Shown here one piece after another: positions 21,285 to 33,167 of a stretch of DNA of 64,000 nucleotides. The DNA is from Rhyacophila brunnea (lineage: Eukaryota; Arthropoda; Insecta; Trichoptera; Rhyacophilidae), in assembly GCA_022495005.1 (NCBI GenBank), contig JAGYXB010001955.1, positions 62,001 to 126,000 on the forward strand, given 5' to 3'. The position numbers and the translations under genes are program-made. The notes below the pieces were generated by a model, which was not told the origin of the DNA, made no database searches, and saw nothing but the letters and a program-made list of their open reading frames with translations. The first letter of the stretch is position 1, and every line of letters starts with the position of its first letter.

Positions 21285-21654
21285 TAATGTATTAATTGAA
21301 TCAAAAAGAAATGATATTTCATTCTTGTTTTTTATCATAATATTGGCTCATTGATTTTGAAGGCTATTTTTTATTTATTTCCTATTAAATACTATTTTTA
21401 TTTCGTTTTTATGATGTCACATTTAATGAAATAAACAATAACAGATTTGGTTATATCGAAAATACATTATAAACATCGCCAAGAGCTGTAGTTAATTATT
21501 GAATGTCCATTATAATAAAATGGACCGCAAGTAGTACAGCAGTGATTCCTAAATCTGACACTAGGCGCTGGAAGGCAAAGGATTATGGATATCTGCAGGA
21601 GGCACCAGAATGATTAAAAGGGGCATACATACGAATAGCTACATCTAACCACAT
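21285..21654. other. No gene recognised
   Basis: AT-rich; nothing recognised. Confidence 0.4.
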
Positions 21655-21720
21655 GTATTAATCACCTAACCCCCATATCCTGAAGCGAGCCCCAGGCCAG
21701 GATGTTTGGTGGGCCTAGCG
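21655..21720 (-). mobile_element. hAT (12.3-15.2 kb family) debris
   Basis: CCCCCATATCCTGAAGCGAGCCCC followed by AGGATGTTTGGTGGGCC matches the right-hand interior of the 12,285-15,168 hAT. It is cut off at 21,720 by the next MITE. Confidence 0.55.
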
Positions 21721-22117
21721 TTTAAAAACATTTCGAGCCTATGCAATAAAATCTGATCGTACAGGATGCCGCCGGGAACGAATTACGTTTGTGACACTAG
21801 TTAAGTGTCTAAGTACCTACCTACTTGTTGTTTTGCCGACAATAATGAAAAAGTATCCACGCATATGGTTGAAAAATCCAAGGTTTGTGAAGTCCGTAGG
21901 TACCTACCAGCGTTCATTACAATAAACAACTTCTTTTGTAGTTTATGAAGGCCATGCTTGTTTCGGGGATTTTTACGATGGTTTTCAGATTTTTTATTTT
22001 CGACTTTTTTTGTTATGTGACCGCTCATTAAATACCTCTTATCTGATATAACGAGTACCGCTTATAACGACAAAATTCAGTCGGTCCCATCTTCCTCGTA
22101 ATAACCAAGTTCGACTG
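21721..22117 (-). mobile_element. Tigger/pogo-like MITE, copy 2, truncated
   Basis: The right end (ACCAAGTTCGACTG + TA) is intact; the left end is missing. The minus-strand frame from 22,028 reads MSGHITKKVENKK and then STICVDTFSLLSAK. It joins hAT debris directly at 21,720. Confidence 0.75.
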
Positions 22118-22119
22118 TA

Positions 22120-23384
22120 TAATAATTAAATCTGGCAAAAATATCGACGCATGTTCCTTTGAAAGATTTTGAATTAAAACTCATTCCGTGCGTTCAACGC
22201 AACTGCATTTCCCATTAGATCAAACTAGCACGTTATTTAAATGTGGTAATTAATGTGTAATTAACAGGTCCGCCAGCCAATTAATCGATTACAAAGATAT
22301 CATAGTTTAAGAAAAAGCACAATTTATATCAGTCTTGCGAAAACATTTCTGTATGACGTGATATTCGCTGTAATATTTAAAATACATTGTATACCTACGT
22401 ACATTCATTGTATCTAAAAAGTATCCCAACGGCAAGTTTTGAACACGATAGACTTGTCTAAAATTATATTCGAAGGCTGCAACGCTGGCAACATTTTATT
22501 GGTTAGCCGTTTTAAACTTTGATTCATTTGGTGTAGGTAATGTAGCAAATAATGATGATGTGTACAGCTGGTGACCTCGTTCATGAGTCAATTAATCTGG
22601 CATGCCATGGAAAACACCTTAAAAAGATTTACCAAGCAACGAGGATAGAACGAAAACAAAATATTACCGTCTCACCTACACGGCAGAGGTCACTCAATGG
22701 AACAGGTATGGTACCTATGTATTATTCAATGGACTGGACAGGTAAGTTCAGAATCTTAAAAAAAACACTGTAGGTTAGTAAAGTTAAAACCTAATCCAGA
22801 CGTAAAAAAATAAACACAATATAAAACTGTTGAAAAGTTGTACTTATAGATATGATTGTAATGTATTTTATACAATTTTATATTTGTGTTCCGCCGTGAA
22901 TAAAAAAACGTATGCAAATGTAAAATCCAACAAGTGTGTCGATGTGTGCAGGAAAATGTTGACAGCGAAGAAATTCTTACGATGTGGACTGTCCAAATGG
23001 TGTTCAATTTGACAACAATGTCTTCAGGTGCGTTGAGTTTCAAAACTTATAGCTGCACGTACATTTGCGTAACGGAAGAAGTTTACAAACTAAATATTAT
23101 TGTGTAATTCGAATATGTCTCGGTCTGGATCAGGGCATAAGACAGGGTTGGCCGAACCTTTTTACGTACGTGCGCCAAAATTTTCCAAATAATATTTTTC
23201 TCATCTCATTGGAACTTAAACATAATACTTATGCACAATTAATTATTTACGTGTGCATATATTCTCACCTAGTATTAAATGACAATACATACAATAATTT
23301 AAATATACATATAAATAATAATATTAGATACTTATATTTTTTTTTAGTTCTTAAAGTTTATAAATTAATAAAGTTCTTAAAGTT
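22120..23384. other. No certain gene; solo hAT-like end at 23,142
   Basis: AT-rich. CAGGGTTGGCCGAACCTTTTTACG at 23,142 is a typical hAT left end without a partner. Open frames at 22,552-22,773 and 22,830-23,012 are short; the latter ends in a Cys-patterned tail but has no family match and no splice or promoter support. Confidence 0.45.
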
Positions 23385-23489
23385 CTGCGAAAGTACGTGG
23401 CAACGCAACGCACAGGACCGAGAGAAGTGGAAGCAGCTTGAAGAGGCCTTCATCCAGCAGTGGATAGATTCAGGCTGATGATGATGATA
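23385..23489 (+). repeat. RTE-type LINE 3' terminus, best preserved copy
   Basis: Reads FCESTWQRNAQDREKWKQLE followed by EAFIQQWIDSG and a stop at 23,476, then a TGATGATGATGA tail. This is the C-terminus of an RTE-like LINE polymerase, whose stop codon is the first unit of the tail microsatellite. It is 5'-truncated to about 100 bp. Confidence 0.75.
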
Positions 23490-23820
23490 TATTTTTTAAA
23501 TTCCTATAATTCACGAACGTCTATTTTTATTTTCGAATTTCATTCGATTGCATGGCGCCGAGTTGTCCCGGGGCCGAATCGTTCTAGACCCAATATTGAC
23601 GCATTCAAGAGTATAATATAATAATAATTAGTAATTATTACTTAATTTAATTTTAATATATTAATAAAATGTAGATACCTATATATTCATAATTTGAATA
23701 ATTAACAACTCAATATTTAATAGATAAAATCAATTATTATTCTTGTAATGTACTTACAAGAATAATAATTGTCAATAAATCAATATTTTATATTAACACT
23801 GAACACTGAACTCTCAAGCG
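23490..23820. other. No gene recognised
   Basis: AT-rich, with an inverted AATAATAATTG-type sequence near 23,730-23,770. Confidence 0.4.
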
Positions 23821-23828
23821 AATGCTTA

Positions 23829-24640
23829 CAGGCGCGCACGCAAAGTAGGGTGGGGGATTCGGATCCCGACCCCCTCAGAAAAAGAAAAGATACAAATTAT
23901 TTACGTAAATATATTACTTCTTCTTATTCTTCGTCGAGACGTTAGGACTGAGGACCATGACCTCTTTTGCCGGAACGGGCTTAGTCTCGCTCCTCTCATC
24001 ATTGTTTGTACGATACGCAAGGCCTGTGGCCACTGGAAGACCCGTAGCACACCCACAGTCAGTAGGACATACAATGTTTTATTCAATATTATGATGTAGC
24101 ATGTCTAAGAGACAAGACAGTGGGGATGATACAAACGGACACTTACGATCCAAATAATTATTATGACAATTAACCCTCGCGCGTTTAGTAACCACTTTTG
24201 GATGCGACAGCTTGTTTATCGTTAGGCTAAAAGTAATGGCCGAGCGGCTTGTAATATCCTGGGTCTGGCAAATACACATAGGTATTGTTTTTCATGTGTG
24301 TTTAGAGTCAGAGTATGGACCTAATAGGTTGAGCAAGTGGCTAACATTCATTTCACGTAAAAAAAATGCTCATAGAAAATCACTCTGTGGAAACCCATAT
24401 GATCTTATTAGGATCGGACATGGTCTAATATAAATAATAAAAGTGTCTGGGTATGGGGAATGTGTTTGGATAAATGCATCATTCTGCGGTTGAAACGACG
24501 AGATACTATGAGTAGTAGGCGGGGTGAATGTGGAAGACCTACTATATTTTAACCACATCCCTTAAAAATCATTTAAAAATATTATAGATATTTTTTTCCA
24601 AATGAACCCCTCCCAAAAAATATTTCTGTGTGCGCGCCTG
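23829..24640. mobile_element. Non-autonomous hAT element carrying a SINE
   Basis: 812 bp with ends CAGGCGCGCAC / GTGCGCGCCTG and an exact 8-bp target duplication AATGCTTA (23,821-23,828, 24,641-24,648). No transposase is present. A SINE of the 6.6-kb family sits inside at 24,237-24,430. Confidence 0.9.
24237..24430 (+). repeat. tRNA-derived SINE, copy B
   Basis: Starts ATGGCCGAGCGGCTTG, an A-box-like head, then skips the middle of the tRNA-like part seen in the copy at 63,072. The body GACCTAATAGGTTGAGCAAG and the tail ATATGATCTTATTAGGATCGG match the other two copies. Internally deleted, so unlikely to be transcribable by itself. Confidence 0.8.
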
Positions 24641-24648
24641 AATGCTTA

Positions 24649-25035
24649 CAAAACTAACTACGAAGACATTTGCGTAAATCGTGTATGTTTAAAGAACACT
24701 TATATGCATGATTTCAATTTGAAGCAATGCTAATTATATTATAATTGATAAGATAACAAATTATATAGAAGATGCTGCTAAGGGGAGTTATTGTGATTAT
24801 TTTGTACAGGTACTTACAAGTTTATGAACCAGAATAATTTATTGTTGACACTTTCTGTTATCGTCACTCATCAGACGTCGAGAGTATAAATTAAACAAGA
24901 TATGAAGCAATAGTAAGTAGGTAAATAATTACCATCTCGGACGCTACTGGTTTAGTCAGTGTGCCGTATATATTATTATTATTTAGTAAATCAACTTTCA
25001 ATAATAGTCATAATATTACACATAGTAGGTATACG
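24649..25035. other. No gene recognised
   Basis: AT-rich; no motif seen. Confidence 0.45.
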
Positions 25036-25216
25036 CGCAGAAACAGTGGCGGGCTTAGGGACGTGGAGGCCCGATGCAATCTTTGACATTTTGAGACTCA
25101 CGCGATATAAAATACAATAAGCTATAGAAATCACATAGGTACTTCAATCTAAATTAATTATTATTAAAGAGCATACATAAGTGAAACGGCAAATAATTTT
25201 CAACAATAGGTGGGAC

Positions 25217-26544
25217 CAGTGTTGCTAACCGTACTATAGTATGTGTACTATAATTTTGGTCCGCGTGCTATGTACGATATAAAACAGGTATAGGGTAAGG
25301 TAAGGTAATTTGGCAGTAGTTTTTGAAAAAATGACTGCTAAATAACCTATCGCTATATATGCTTCGAAGACTCACTGATAGATGGAAAAATATCTAATAA
25401 TATTAAAATAATTTACAGATGACGATTATCACACGCGTCTTCGCTGGTACAAAACAGTAAAGCGTTTGTCTTGTTGAAACATACGTATTTTGTTGATTTC
25501 GAGGAGACCTGTTTTATTTAATTTACTCTAATGTCATGACTTTTACAACTGAAATCAATGTATACTAGTGCGATTAAGAAATAAACATAGTTTTTTTTGT
25601 TGTGAAACTATTTTGAATGTAACATTTAGTGTTTTGCTGTGATTGCTTAGCTAATAGTGTGAAAATATTAACTTTTTAACTTCAAAATTATAAGTGCCCG
25701 TTATAATAATTTTTCAAAGGTAAAATTTTATCGATTTTATTTCATTTCTAGATAGTATAAAATACTTTTATATGTATTGCGACATATTTAATGATATTTC
25801 ATCACAATTGAGTTAAATAAGACTAATGCCAAATTACCTATCATGTGTATACTACATACATTTGCTATTTTTTTCAGCATAACAAAAAGAAATTGCCTAA
25901 TTCTAATAAAGTGCTGAACTATTTGAAGAATGGTTGAGATTTTTCATACCCAGTATCTCTCAATGTCAGAAAGAAAAGTATTACGTCATGGAATCAGTGT
26001 GCCAAGACGAGTCCACAGAAGAAGATATTTTCATGTGTGACAAGTGCAGTGGATCTATGAATTCGGATAATGATGAATAGTAGTTATAAATGAAATAATA
26101 TTTTAAATATTTGTATACTTTATCACCTTACCTTACCTTAAGTACACCCAAAATACTATAATTTTGAATATCGGAAAAAATATGTAAAAAGTACTAAAAT
26201 TTCGATATTTCCGTTTGATAAATTGGTGCAAAGTACTATAATTTCCCAATATAAGATTTGGAGAACTTGGAAAAAAAATGCTCCAAAAACGTAAAAAAAT
26301 CCCTTGACTTTAGTTTAAAATGAAATTTCTTGAATTCTTCGATAATCATTTTTCATCGGAAGAGGTATCTAAATAAAAAGGGGTCTCGGAGTTTCTCAAA
26401 TTCTCCGTTATTTTTTTTTTACTGAAAAACAAAAAACCTATACATTTTCAACAACATGACAACGCGTACTATATTTTTTTCCCCAAATACTATAATTTTG
26501 TAGGCTCTGTACTATAATTCCACTTTGAAAAGATGGCAACGCTG
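25217..26544. mobile_element. Middle hAT-like element of the nest (TACTATAAT-rich)
   Basis: Ends CAGTGTTGCTAACC and GGCAACGCTG are flanked by GGTGGGAC and GCTTGGAC (6 of 8 equal). TACTATAATTTT is repeated at both ends (about 25,245 and 26,220-26,510) as subterminal repeats. A related solo end lies near 12,100-12,126. It is interrupted by the element at 25,293-26,140. Confidence 0.6.
25293..26140 (+). mobile_element. Innermost element with GGTAAGGTAAGGTAA ends
   Basis: GGGTAAGGTAAGGTAATTT at 25,293 is mirrored by CACCTTACCTTACCTTA ending at 26,140. An open frame near the right end (about 25,917-26,080) reads YFEEWLRF and ends ESTEEDIFMCDKCSGSMNSDN before a stop. This Cys-x-x-Cys tail is of the kind seen at the C-terminus of several DDE transposases, but the family is not identified. 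Terminal simple repeats make the exact boundaries uncertain. Confidence 0.45.
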
Positions 26545-27267
26545 GCTTGGACAAAATTTCGCACTCGTCGCCAATCGGCGAGCGGTAGTCGAGGTGTGAG
26601 CACGTCAATTTGTTTTGTGATGGCGTCGGTGGAATATATTCTTATATCGTGTTTTATACCCTAATACACAACATTTTAACGCATGACTTTGAATGTGAGT
26701 GTCTTACGAAAATTAATCACACATTATACATGTGCGATAGTATGTATTGCAGCCTTCAAATACGCCAATATTGAATGAGCGTTAGTGCATAAGCCGAGAG
26801 CAGTTGTCAGAACGAAGGACAAGCGTATTCTTGACACGTGTTTAAGTTTATCCCATATTCTTCCATACTCGAGATCGATTGCCTGTTACTCCACACCGTT
26901 AGGTTCCCTTGGTGCGAGCCTGGACTGGCTTGTTTTGATGCTCCTTTGAAGGTAACTAATCTATATAATATGGTTTGGCACAGTCTTTATTAATACATTA
27001 ACATATAGGTACATATTAATTAGTATTGATAATAATATTTCATAACAGTATAATATGTTTGAGTGGTTATGTTATGTTATGGGTCCGTTCGCTGTTAGCT
27101 GAAGAGATTTGGTTATCGCTTGGGCAATATCTATATTATTATAACTAAATTTGTGATTTTGGTATAATTTAGTATGACTGACTTGAACTGTTTCGAGGCC
27201 CCCTTTTAAATTTTCTCAAGAATCGATTGCATTATCTGCGTCATAGAAAGTCGCCCCTGCGCAAAAC

Positions 27268-27989
27268 ATACGTATTATCAAATCAAATTTTATTTATTTT
27301 ACATATACCTACAGTGAGCATTATAAATTATTAATTTAAGATGTTCACAACATGACATTTAAAAACAAAGATATACTTATTATTAAAACAGTATAATACC
27401 TATATATAAAAAAATAGGTCAGGATTAGGAATGTCATTAAGAAAGTATAAATACAAACATTACAAATTAGATACAAGGAAGTACAACAAATGAGCCAAGT
27501 AGACCGTATTTTAAGAATTTATAAAACAACTGTGGTGGGCACTCACTCATTCTCACGTAAGTGGAATATGTCAATATCCGTAACGATTTGGTTGAACAGA
27601 GTTATTGCACTCCCAATTGGCATTACCAGTGGCAGGTTAGTTCTGCACCTTGGGAGAACAAGCAACTGATGCTCCCAATTTCTAAGATAGATTTATACAG
27701 GTGCGCAGTGTGCAAAATATTTAAGCTTTCGTGTAGAAGTGGATGGGTAGTACTCAGTAAAGCCCGCCAAAATAACGACTCAATTTCTGAAATAATTTTC
27801 GCAAACCAATTATAAACTTCATGTTAATATACTTTATAGAAAGTGTTTTTGATATCTTATAGAAAATGCACCCCACACCATTTTCACGCAAGCTATGAAG
27901 AGTATTCAGCTTATTTATTGTTTGTTGCATTGAAAATGGCACTTATAACATAGAACATGTTGAAAATTTGTTTCATTGTATGTCATAAA
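27268..27989. other. No gene recognised
   Basis: AT-rich; an 84-codon frame at 27,561-27,815 has no family motif. Confidence 0.45.
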
Positions 27990-28460
27990 AAGAAGGTTAT
28001 TTTCTTTGATGCAGACGATCATGGCCCCCACATCCTGAAACGGGCCCCCAGGCTAGGATCTTTGGCGGCCCCCCTACCTATCGCTAAGTATAAAGCTAGT
28101 GTGCTGCTCCACAGTAGCGTTTTCCAAATGGTGTACGCGGTAAAATTAATGTGTATATTTTTAGTGATTTTTATTTTTAATATTTTAATACATCCATTTG
28201 AATTATGGAGTTGTCGAGTATTGATACATAAATAAAAATTGTATCGTACAATCACATAATTCCGAATTATAACAATACTGAAGGAAAATAGCGCCGCAGG
28301 CGACTTTTTTTACTATTAGGGAGAATTTGTGATGTGTATTTAATTTATATCACTTATCTGGTCGACACGCCACGCCGGGCCCTTCCTGAGCCCGGGCCCC
28401 CAGGCTAGAGCCCTGTCAGCCCCCCCTTTGTGGGGGCCACGCAGACGACGTCCAAACCGA
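27990..28460 (-). mobile_element. hAT debris (12.3-15.2 kb family), GC-rich parts
   Basis: CCCACATCCTGAAACGGGCCC at about 28,027 and the GGTCGACACGCCACGCCGGG segment at about 28,360 match, in reverse, 14,960-15,030 and 14,640-14,700 of the hAT element. The region between carries GAATTATGGAGTTGTCGAGTA, the exact site where another copy (33,168-34,050) was interrupted by a MITE. No ends or target duplication are present. Confidence 0.7.
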
Positions 28461-29618
28461 CTATTTAATCATTATTAAATTATACCATTAGATAAATATG
28501 CGTATTTCTCACAAACCGAATATAAAATATTACCCAAGGCACAAAAGATCACTGCAACTAACATCAAATAGGCCAATAACATGGACACTCAAGAAGATAC
28601 GTAATTCCACTCAACAACGACAAAAAAAAAACTCTAATATTATTAAGTGGAGTCACTGATTCACAGAATGACAGGATGAGATTCTAGCAAAAAGATACAT
28701 TGATATGTTTACTGGTAGTATTTTTATTTAATTTATCATGTATCATGTGTCATGTGTCATCAAAATCAGTCAAGGCCTCTGGCCTCCAAGTCACTAAACC
28801 CGCCACTTTAGGGAGACTACTAAATACTTTATCCGGCAGAAAAACTGTTTCTTCAACATTTTTGGCAATAGCTTTTATAGAATACGAGTAGGTACAATGA
28901 TGGAATGAACCATTATTATTAGGATGTTCAAAATATGTTGGGTATACGTAAGTACATTCTATATACTTGTGAAAATTCCCTGTAGTAAAATAATCAAAAG
29001 AACCATTTAAGTGAGTTATGGACACATTAATTGATAATGTGGAATATTTAAATGTATGGTGTAAAATCTCAAACATTCCTTACTAATAAATTAAATGTAA
29101 TATAATATGGCTATTATTATAAATGTATTGCAATGCATTTTAACTTTAATCTGTTGTCCATTTGCATTCATTAATATTCGCCATGTTATCATATTATATG
29201 AATGAATATGAAAATGGGTACATAATTGTTTTAATAAAAATGTGTTTGGGAAATTTTCACTTTCCACGCGCGCGCCATACGGATAATTTCAAAAATAAAA
29301 ATGATTTCTCATAAAATAACACTCTCGGATGCCTCACTATCTAAATTAAATAATAAATATCTTTGAAGACATTTTATTTTTAAGTGATCGTAAGCATCAC
29401 TTGAATTGCGACACGTTCAAAATAAATTCTTGCTCACAGGTTTTATGTCATAATTTATTTTAAACTGTTCGATCTGATGAATGGACCAACAAATTCACAT
29501 ATCGGTTAAAACAAACAATCAACTGCATAACGCACTTATCACTATAAACTTGTGAACATACATAACAAACATTACGCGCGCGACGCACATCTGCCTGCAA
29601 ACAAATTATGCAACAATT
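28461..29618. other. No gene recognised
   Basis: AT-rich; frames at 28,700-28,891 and 28,750-29,076 overlap on opposite strands and lack motifs. Confidence 0.45.
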
Positions 29619-29840
29619 CTCGAAATGAACCGGAGCGTTGTTCCGGTACATAAAATCTCCAAAAGTATCGCTTCGTCTCGTGGAAAAAATAATTTGACCG
29701 TCTGAGCCAGAACTAGTAATAATTAATATCAATCGAACACAATTATTATTTTTATAAAACACTTATAAAATTCGATAAGTATGTTGATATTTGTATAAAA
29801 TTATCAAGCGCTCCGGTATATAAAATTTTCCATTTCGAGC
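29619..29840. repeat. Short inverted-repeat element, GCTCGAAATGG ends, copy 2
   Basis: About 222 bp aligned along its length with 10,870-11,092 (CGAAATGAACCGGAGCGTTG ... GCGCTCCGG ... CATTTCGAGC). No coding potential. Confidence 0.65.
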
Positions 29841-30474
29841 ACATTTAAATAACAGTTTAATTATATCTAGTGGCCAATTACTCCAAACGCGCCAGTCGCG
29901 GTGTTAGCACTGAGTTTTAACCAGGTCACTACCAGAGCAGAGTTAAATCGTCAAAGTATTGTATGTCGCGTCAGGCTATGAACGTGTTAACCCGTGCGTT
30001 CTTGTAAATGTCATAACTTTTGAATAAACAGTACTTATCATTTTAGTTAGAAAATATTCACGATACACTCGAGAAACATGTTGATTTGGTAAGATCTCAC
30101 AAATATTATTTACCTTTATATTTTTAAGGGATTTATTTTATTCCAAAACTAGCTGGTTTACAAATGTCTACCTAGTATAAAATTGGCTAGCAGTGAAAAG
30201 GTTGTGGCACAATATTGTTGACTTCATCACTCACATTTTAAGATTATACCTACGTGAGAATTGTTTTATTTATAATTGGACATGCATTATTTGTAAATAA
30301 CTCATGAAAGTTTTTCCCTAGTTATCATATTATTTGTATGTCACTAAATGTTAAAATATTTGGATGGATTACTTTAGTAGGTAGGACATAAGAAGAAGAA
30401 GATATAGCCATTACCAAGAGCGGAAAAGCTGCACATTTCGGTCATTTTTTTCGCAATTTGAAGTAGGTATCATT
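29841..30474. other. No gene recognised
   Basis: AT-rich with an AAGAAGAAGA run at about 30,390. Nothing recognised. Confidence 0.45.
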
Positions 30475-30645
30475 TATGCTCATAATGCATGGAGAGATAG
30501 AGAGGACAACATAAGCGTAGGTAGAAGGAGATTCTCTTGGCTACGCAACTTCTGTGAGTGGCTCAATGTCCAAGGTATTGTGGATCTGATAAGTTCTACT
30601 GGACCACGATAGGGACGTGTACCACAAGTTGGTTGCCAACCTTTC
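30475..30645 (+). pseudogene. LINE C-terminal fragment
   Basis: Reads HNAWRDREDNISVGRRRFSW followed by LRNFCEWLNVQGIVDLISS. The AWRDR...RRxxSWLRNLREWF-like pattern is that of the extreme C-terminus of some LINE polymerases. Only about 55 codons remain, followed by a stop at 30,608. Assignment is by pattern only. Confidence 0.45.
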
Positions 30646-31039
30646 ATAAAAGACAACACCAAACGAAGAACTTTGATCCAATATTTTTTTACAATTCCTA
30701 TATAGATTCAAATATGTGTGTAATGAATATATTAATAATTTTACTAGTTTACGGACCTATATTAAACACTTTTAATCTTAATGTAGGTAGATATAACCAT
30801 AGCAGTGATTCCCAATCAAATTCCACGAGCATTCTCAATACTTACTCAAATGGTGTACCTACTTAACATATTTAAATAAACAAGATCTTCACATGACCTA
30901 TTAACAGACAATCAAGCATTTTTAATGAATTTAGAATCCTTGCACATTTGAATGATAGTTATGAGTTCAGTAGTACTTATTATTAAAATAATATATAGGT
31001 ATATAAATAAAACTTTAATTCCACTTCACTCATGCGATC
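30646..31039. other. No gene recognised
   Basis: AT-rich; no motif seen. Confidence 0.45.
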
Positions 31040-31293
31040 TAATCGCCAAAATGATTAAATTGCAATGGAGCGGAATGGTACTCGGCGACTGGACAACCGC
31101 TGGACAAATTCACACATACAATGGTATTAAAAAGGCATTAAGCGACGACATGGACCTCCCTAATATTTTGTGGACTGACGAGCTCACAGAGATCGGTGGA
31201 TGTATGTGGCAGCGAAAAATTATGGACCGATAAGAGTGGAAGGGTCTGAGGGAGGCCCTCATCCAGCAGTGGATCGACCCCATCTGGTGACGA
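31040..31293 (+). pseudogene. RTE-type LINE C-terminus
   Basis: Reads IAKMIKLQWSGMVLGDWTTAGQ, then after drift CMWQRKIMDR, a stop, and EWKGLREALIQQWIDP. The order KLQWSGHVAR...WQR.A.DR.EW..L.EA.IQQW is that of RTE-like LINE termini. Frame is kept over much of the length, but a stop at 31,231 kills it. Confidence 0.65.
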
Positions 31294-32331
31294 TGAATGA
31301 AGATATGGATATATGAAAATGTGTCATTTTTAATCTCTGTAGAACGTAGTTAAACAGGTAGGTACGACTTTTTCTAGAAATTATGAAATACCTATTTCAA
31401 GGATCCCACCGATAAAAAGGATTGGAAATCACTGACGTAAACAAACAAACACAGAAAATTAATAATTTAAACGAAATTTCTGATACTAGATGTGCCCAAT
31501 AAAAAAATATTTGATTGTTATTATTGATCATTACATCACCGTAGGTAATTTACATTGTAGGATTTATGTGTTATTTTATTATTTGTATGTATTGTTTAGG
31601 TACATTCTTTATAATACCTACGTAGGTACAGTTATTTATTAATTAAAATACTTATTTTAAGTAATGTAGGTACACATAACTTTATTACCCATGTTATTGT
31701 TTATTATTTTGATGTAGGTACATACACACCTGCATGCAGATTACTGCGAGATGACGTCCACAGGTGTCCCCAAAAGATGAAACTTTATAGAATGTCAGTA
31801 GGTAGCGCAAATCTCACTCACAATAATTAATAATCGACGATTAGTAACTATTATATACTTCGTTCGAATGTAATATTATATCAATCAGCTGTACAAAGCT
31901 GACTCGTTCGCAGTGTTCGTAATTTTGGATTGAATTTACTATTATTTCATTCCCGCGGACCGTCCACAAAAACAATCCAATCGGACTGAGATTGTGTTAA
32001 ATTTAATTTATCATTTCGCTAAATTGCCGCGGAGGTGCGCACTGCGCTAGGCGTGAATGATGACCGATTCCGAACGGCCGACGAACGTAACATTGGACAA
32101 TCGTCAAAAACAATGAACGCTATAGTTTCGCTACACCACAAACGGTGATGTCATGGCAAAGCCTAGCATTAGATCACTACTTTAGTAAGGTTGCAAACCT
32201 CATCGCTCACTTTTAATACATTATAAAAAAAAATACTTAACTTTATTAGGACAGCAGCACGAGGTAAAATTACTATCGTTGCATTGCTCGATCGGTTTTT
32301 ATTTTAATAACACTAGTATATTTTTTCAGCG
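31294..32331. other. No certain gene; possible promoter-like GC island at 31,960-32,110
   Basis: The sequence is AT-rich except for 31,955-32,110, which is richer in CpG (CCCGCGGACCG, GCCGCGGAGGTGCGC, GAACGGCCGACGAACG). Such a patch can mark a promoter or a GC-rich transposon end. No other evidence supports either. Confidence 0.3.
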
Positions 32332-32473
32332 ATCCCTGCATACCACCGTCCGGATGGCTGGATGTATTGAGACCCGTAGCTTCATTTACTTGGTCGAGGC
32401 ACCATGAAGAGAATCACCCACTTCCTCGCCGTGTGGCGTTAAACCTATTCAAATTAATGTTTTCTCTTCCGGG
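32332..32473 (+). CDS. Possible single exon of an unrecognised gene
   Basis: A strong-looking acceptor (ATATTTTTTCAG ending 32,331) is followed by a frame free of stops for about 54 codons, starting DPCIPPSGWLDVLRPV and continuing NLFKLMFSLPG to a GTACGT donor-like site near 32,474. Base composition is clearly richer than its surroundings. No family is recognised, and no partner exons were identified. It could be chance or part of an unrecognised repeat; this is speculative. Confidence 0.2.
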
Positions 32474-33167
32474 TACGTGGCGAAACAACTAAAAACTATC
32501 TTTGGAGATATATTTTAAGAGCCGGCATTTCATATAGAACCATTTGTCATATTTGAAAAAAAATACTTGTAATAAATAATATGGAGTCTAAATAGGTATA
32601 TTTTCATATAATATACAAGTTGAAAAATTAAAATTCCACGATTCCCATATCTAAAACATTACTACGCAAAAAAAATCCGCGCTTTCATCAAAACAACACA
32701 TCGCGAGACCACGCGTCGCTACTTTCGGTGGAGGAGTAAAAATATTTCTGCAAATATTTGTTTTACATGTTTGTGAATTTTACGCATGTTTTCCATCTAC
32801 GGAGTACTACAAAAAACAGGCATTTGTGTAAAAATAATGTTAAATGTTTGTAAACAATTCATTATATACAAATTTTGAACAAGTTTTATAAATAAGTTTT
32901 TTGCTTGCGAGCAAGTTGTAGGTATGTCTAGATACTGGGACTACAATCACAAAAAAAATCCGATTGAACGTTGTACGCATAATAATTAGACCACTGTCAA
33001 AGTAGTGACAACATATTGCGTTGCGAGCAGAGATGTATTGGTGCAGCCTGTTATCCAGTGGACACCAACCTTTATTTCTGTTACCTTTTTTCGTTAAAAA
33101 TAACATTAATATTCACAGTTATATATTATTATTCTGAATCATTCAGCAAAAGCAACTGAATATGCTG
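32474..33167. other. No gene recognised
   Basis: AT-rich. An 88-codon minus-strand frame (32,840-33,106) has no motif. Confidence 0.45.

Larger units (their letters stand above)
25044..27259. mobile_element. Outer hAT-like element of a three-deep nest
   Basis: The left end CAGTGGCGGGCTTAG at 25,044 and the right end GTCGCCCCTG at 27,259 are flanked by CGCAGAAA and CGCAAAAC (6 of 8 positions equal). Both ends share GAGGCCC and ATGCAATC subterminal motifs in opposite orientation. No transposase was recognised. It contains the element at 25,217-26,544. Confidence 0.55.

Noticed and set aside
22830..23012. A 60-codon frame with a Cys-patterned tail, considered as a secreted peptide
   Set aside because: No convincing signal peptide, no splice sites, no family match; expected by chance in this much sequence.
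19280..23165. Pairing CAGGGGTGGCGAACG (19,280) with CAGGGTTGGCCGAACC (23,142) as one element
   Set aside because: Both are in the same orientation, so they are two left ends, not an inverted pair; no right ends were found.
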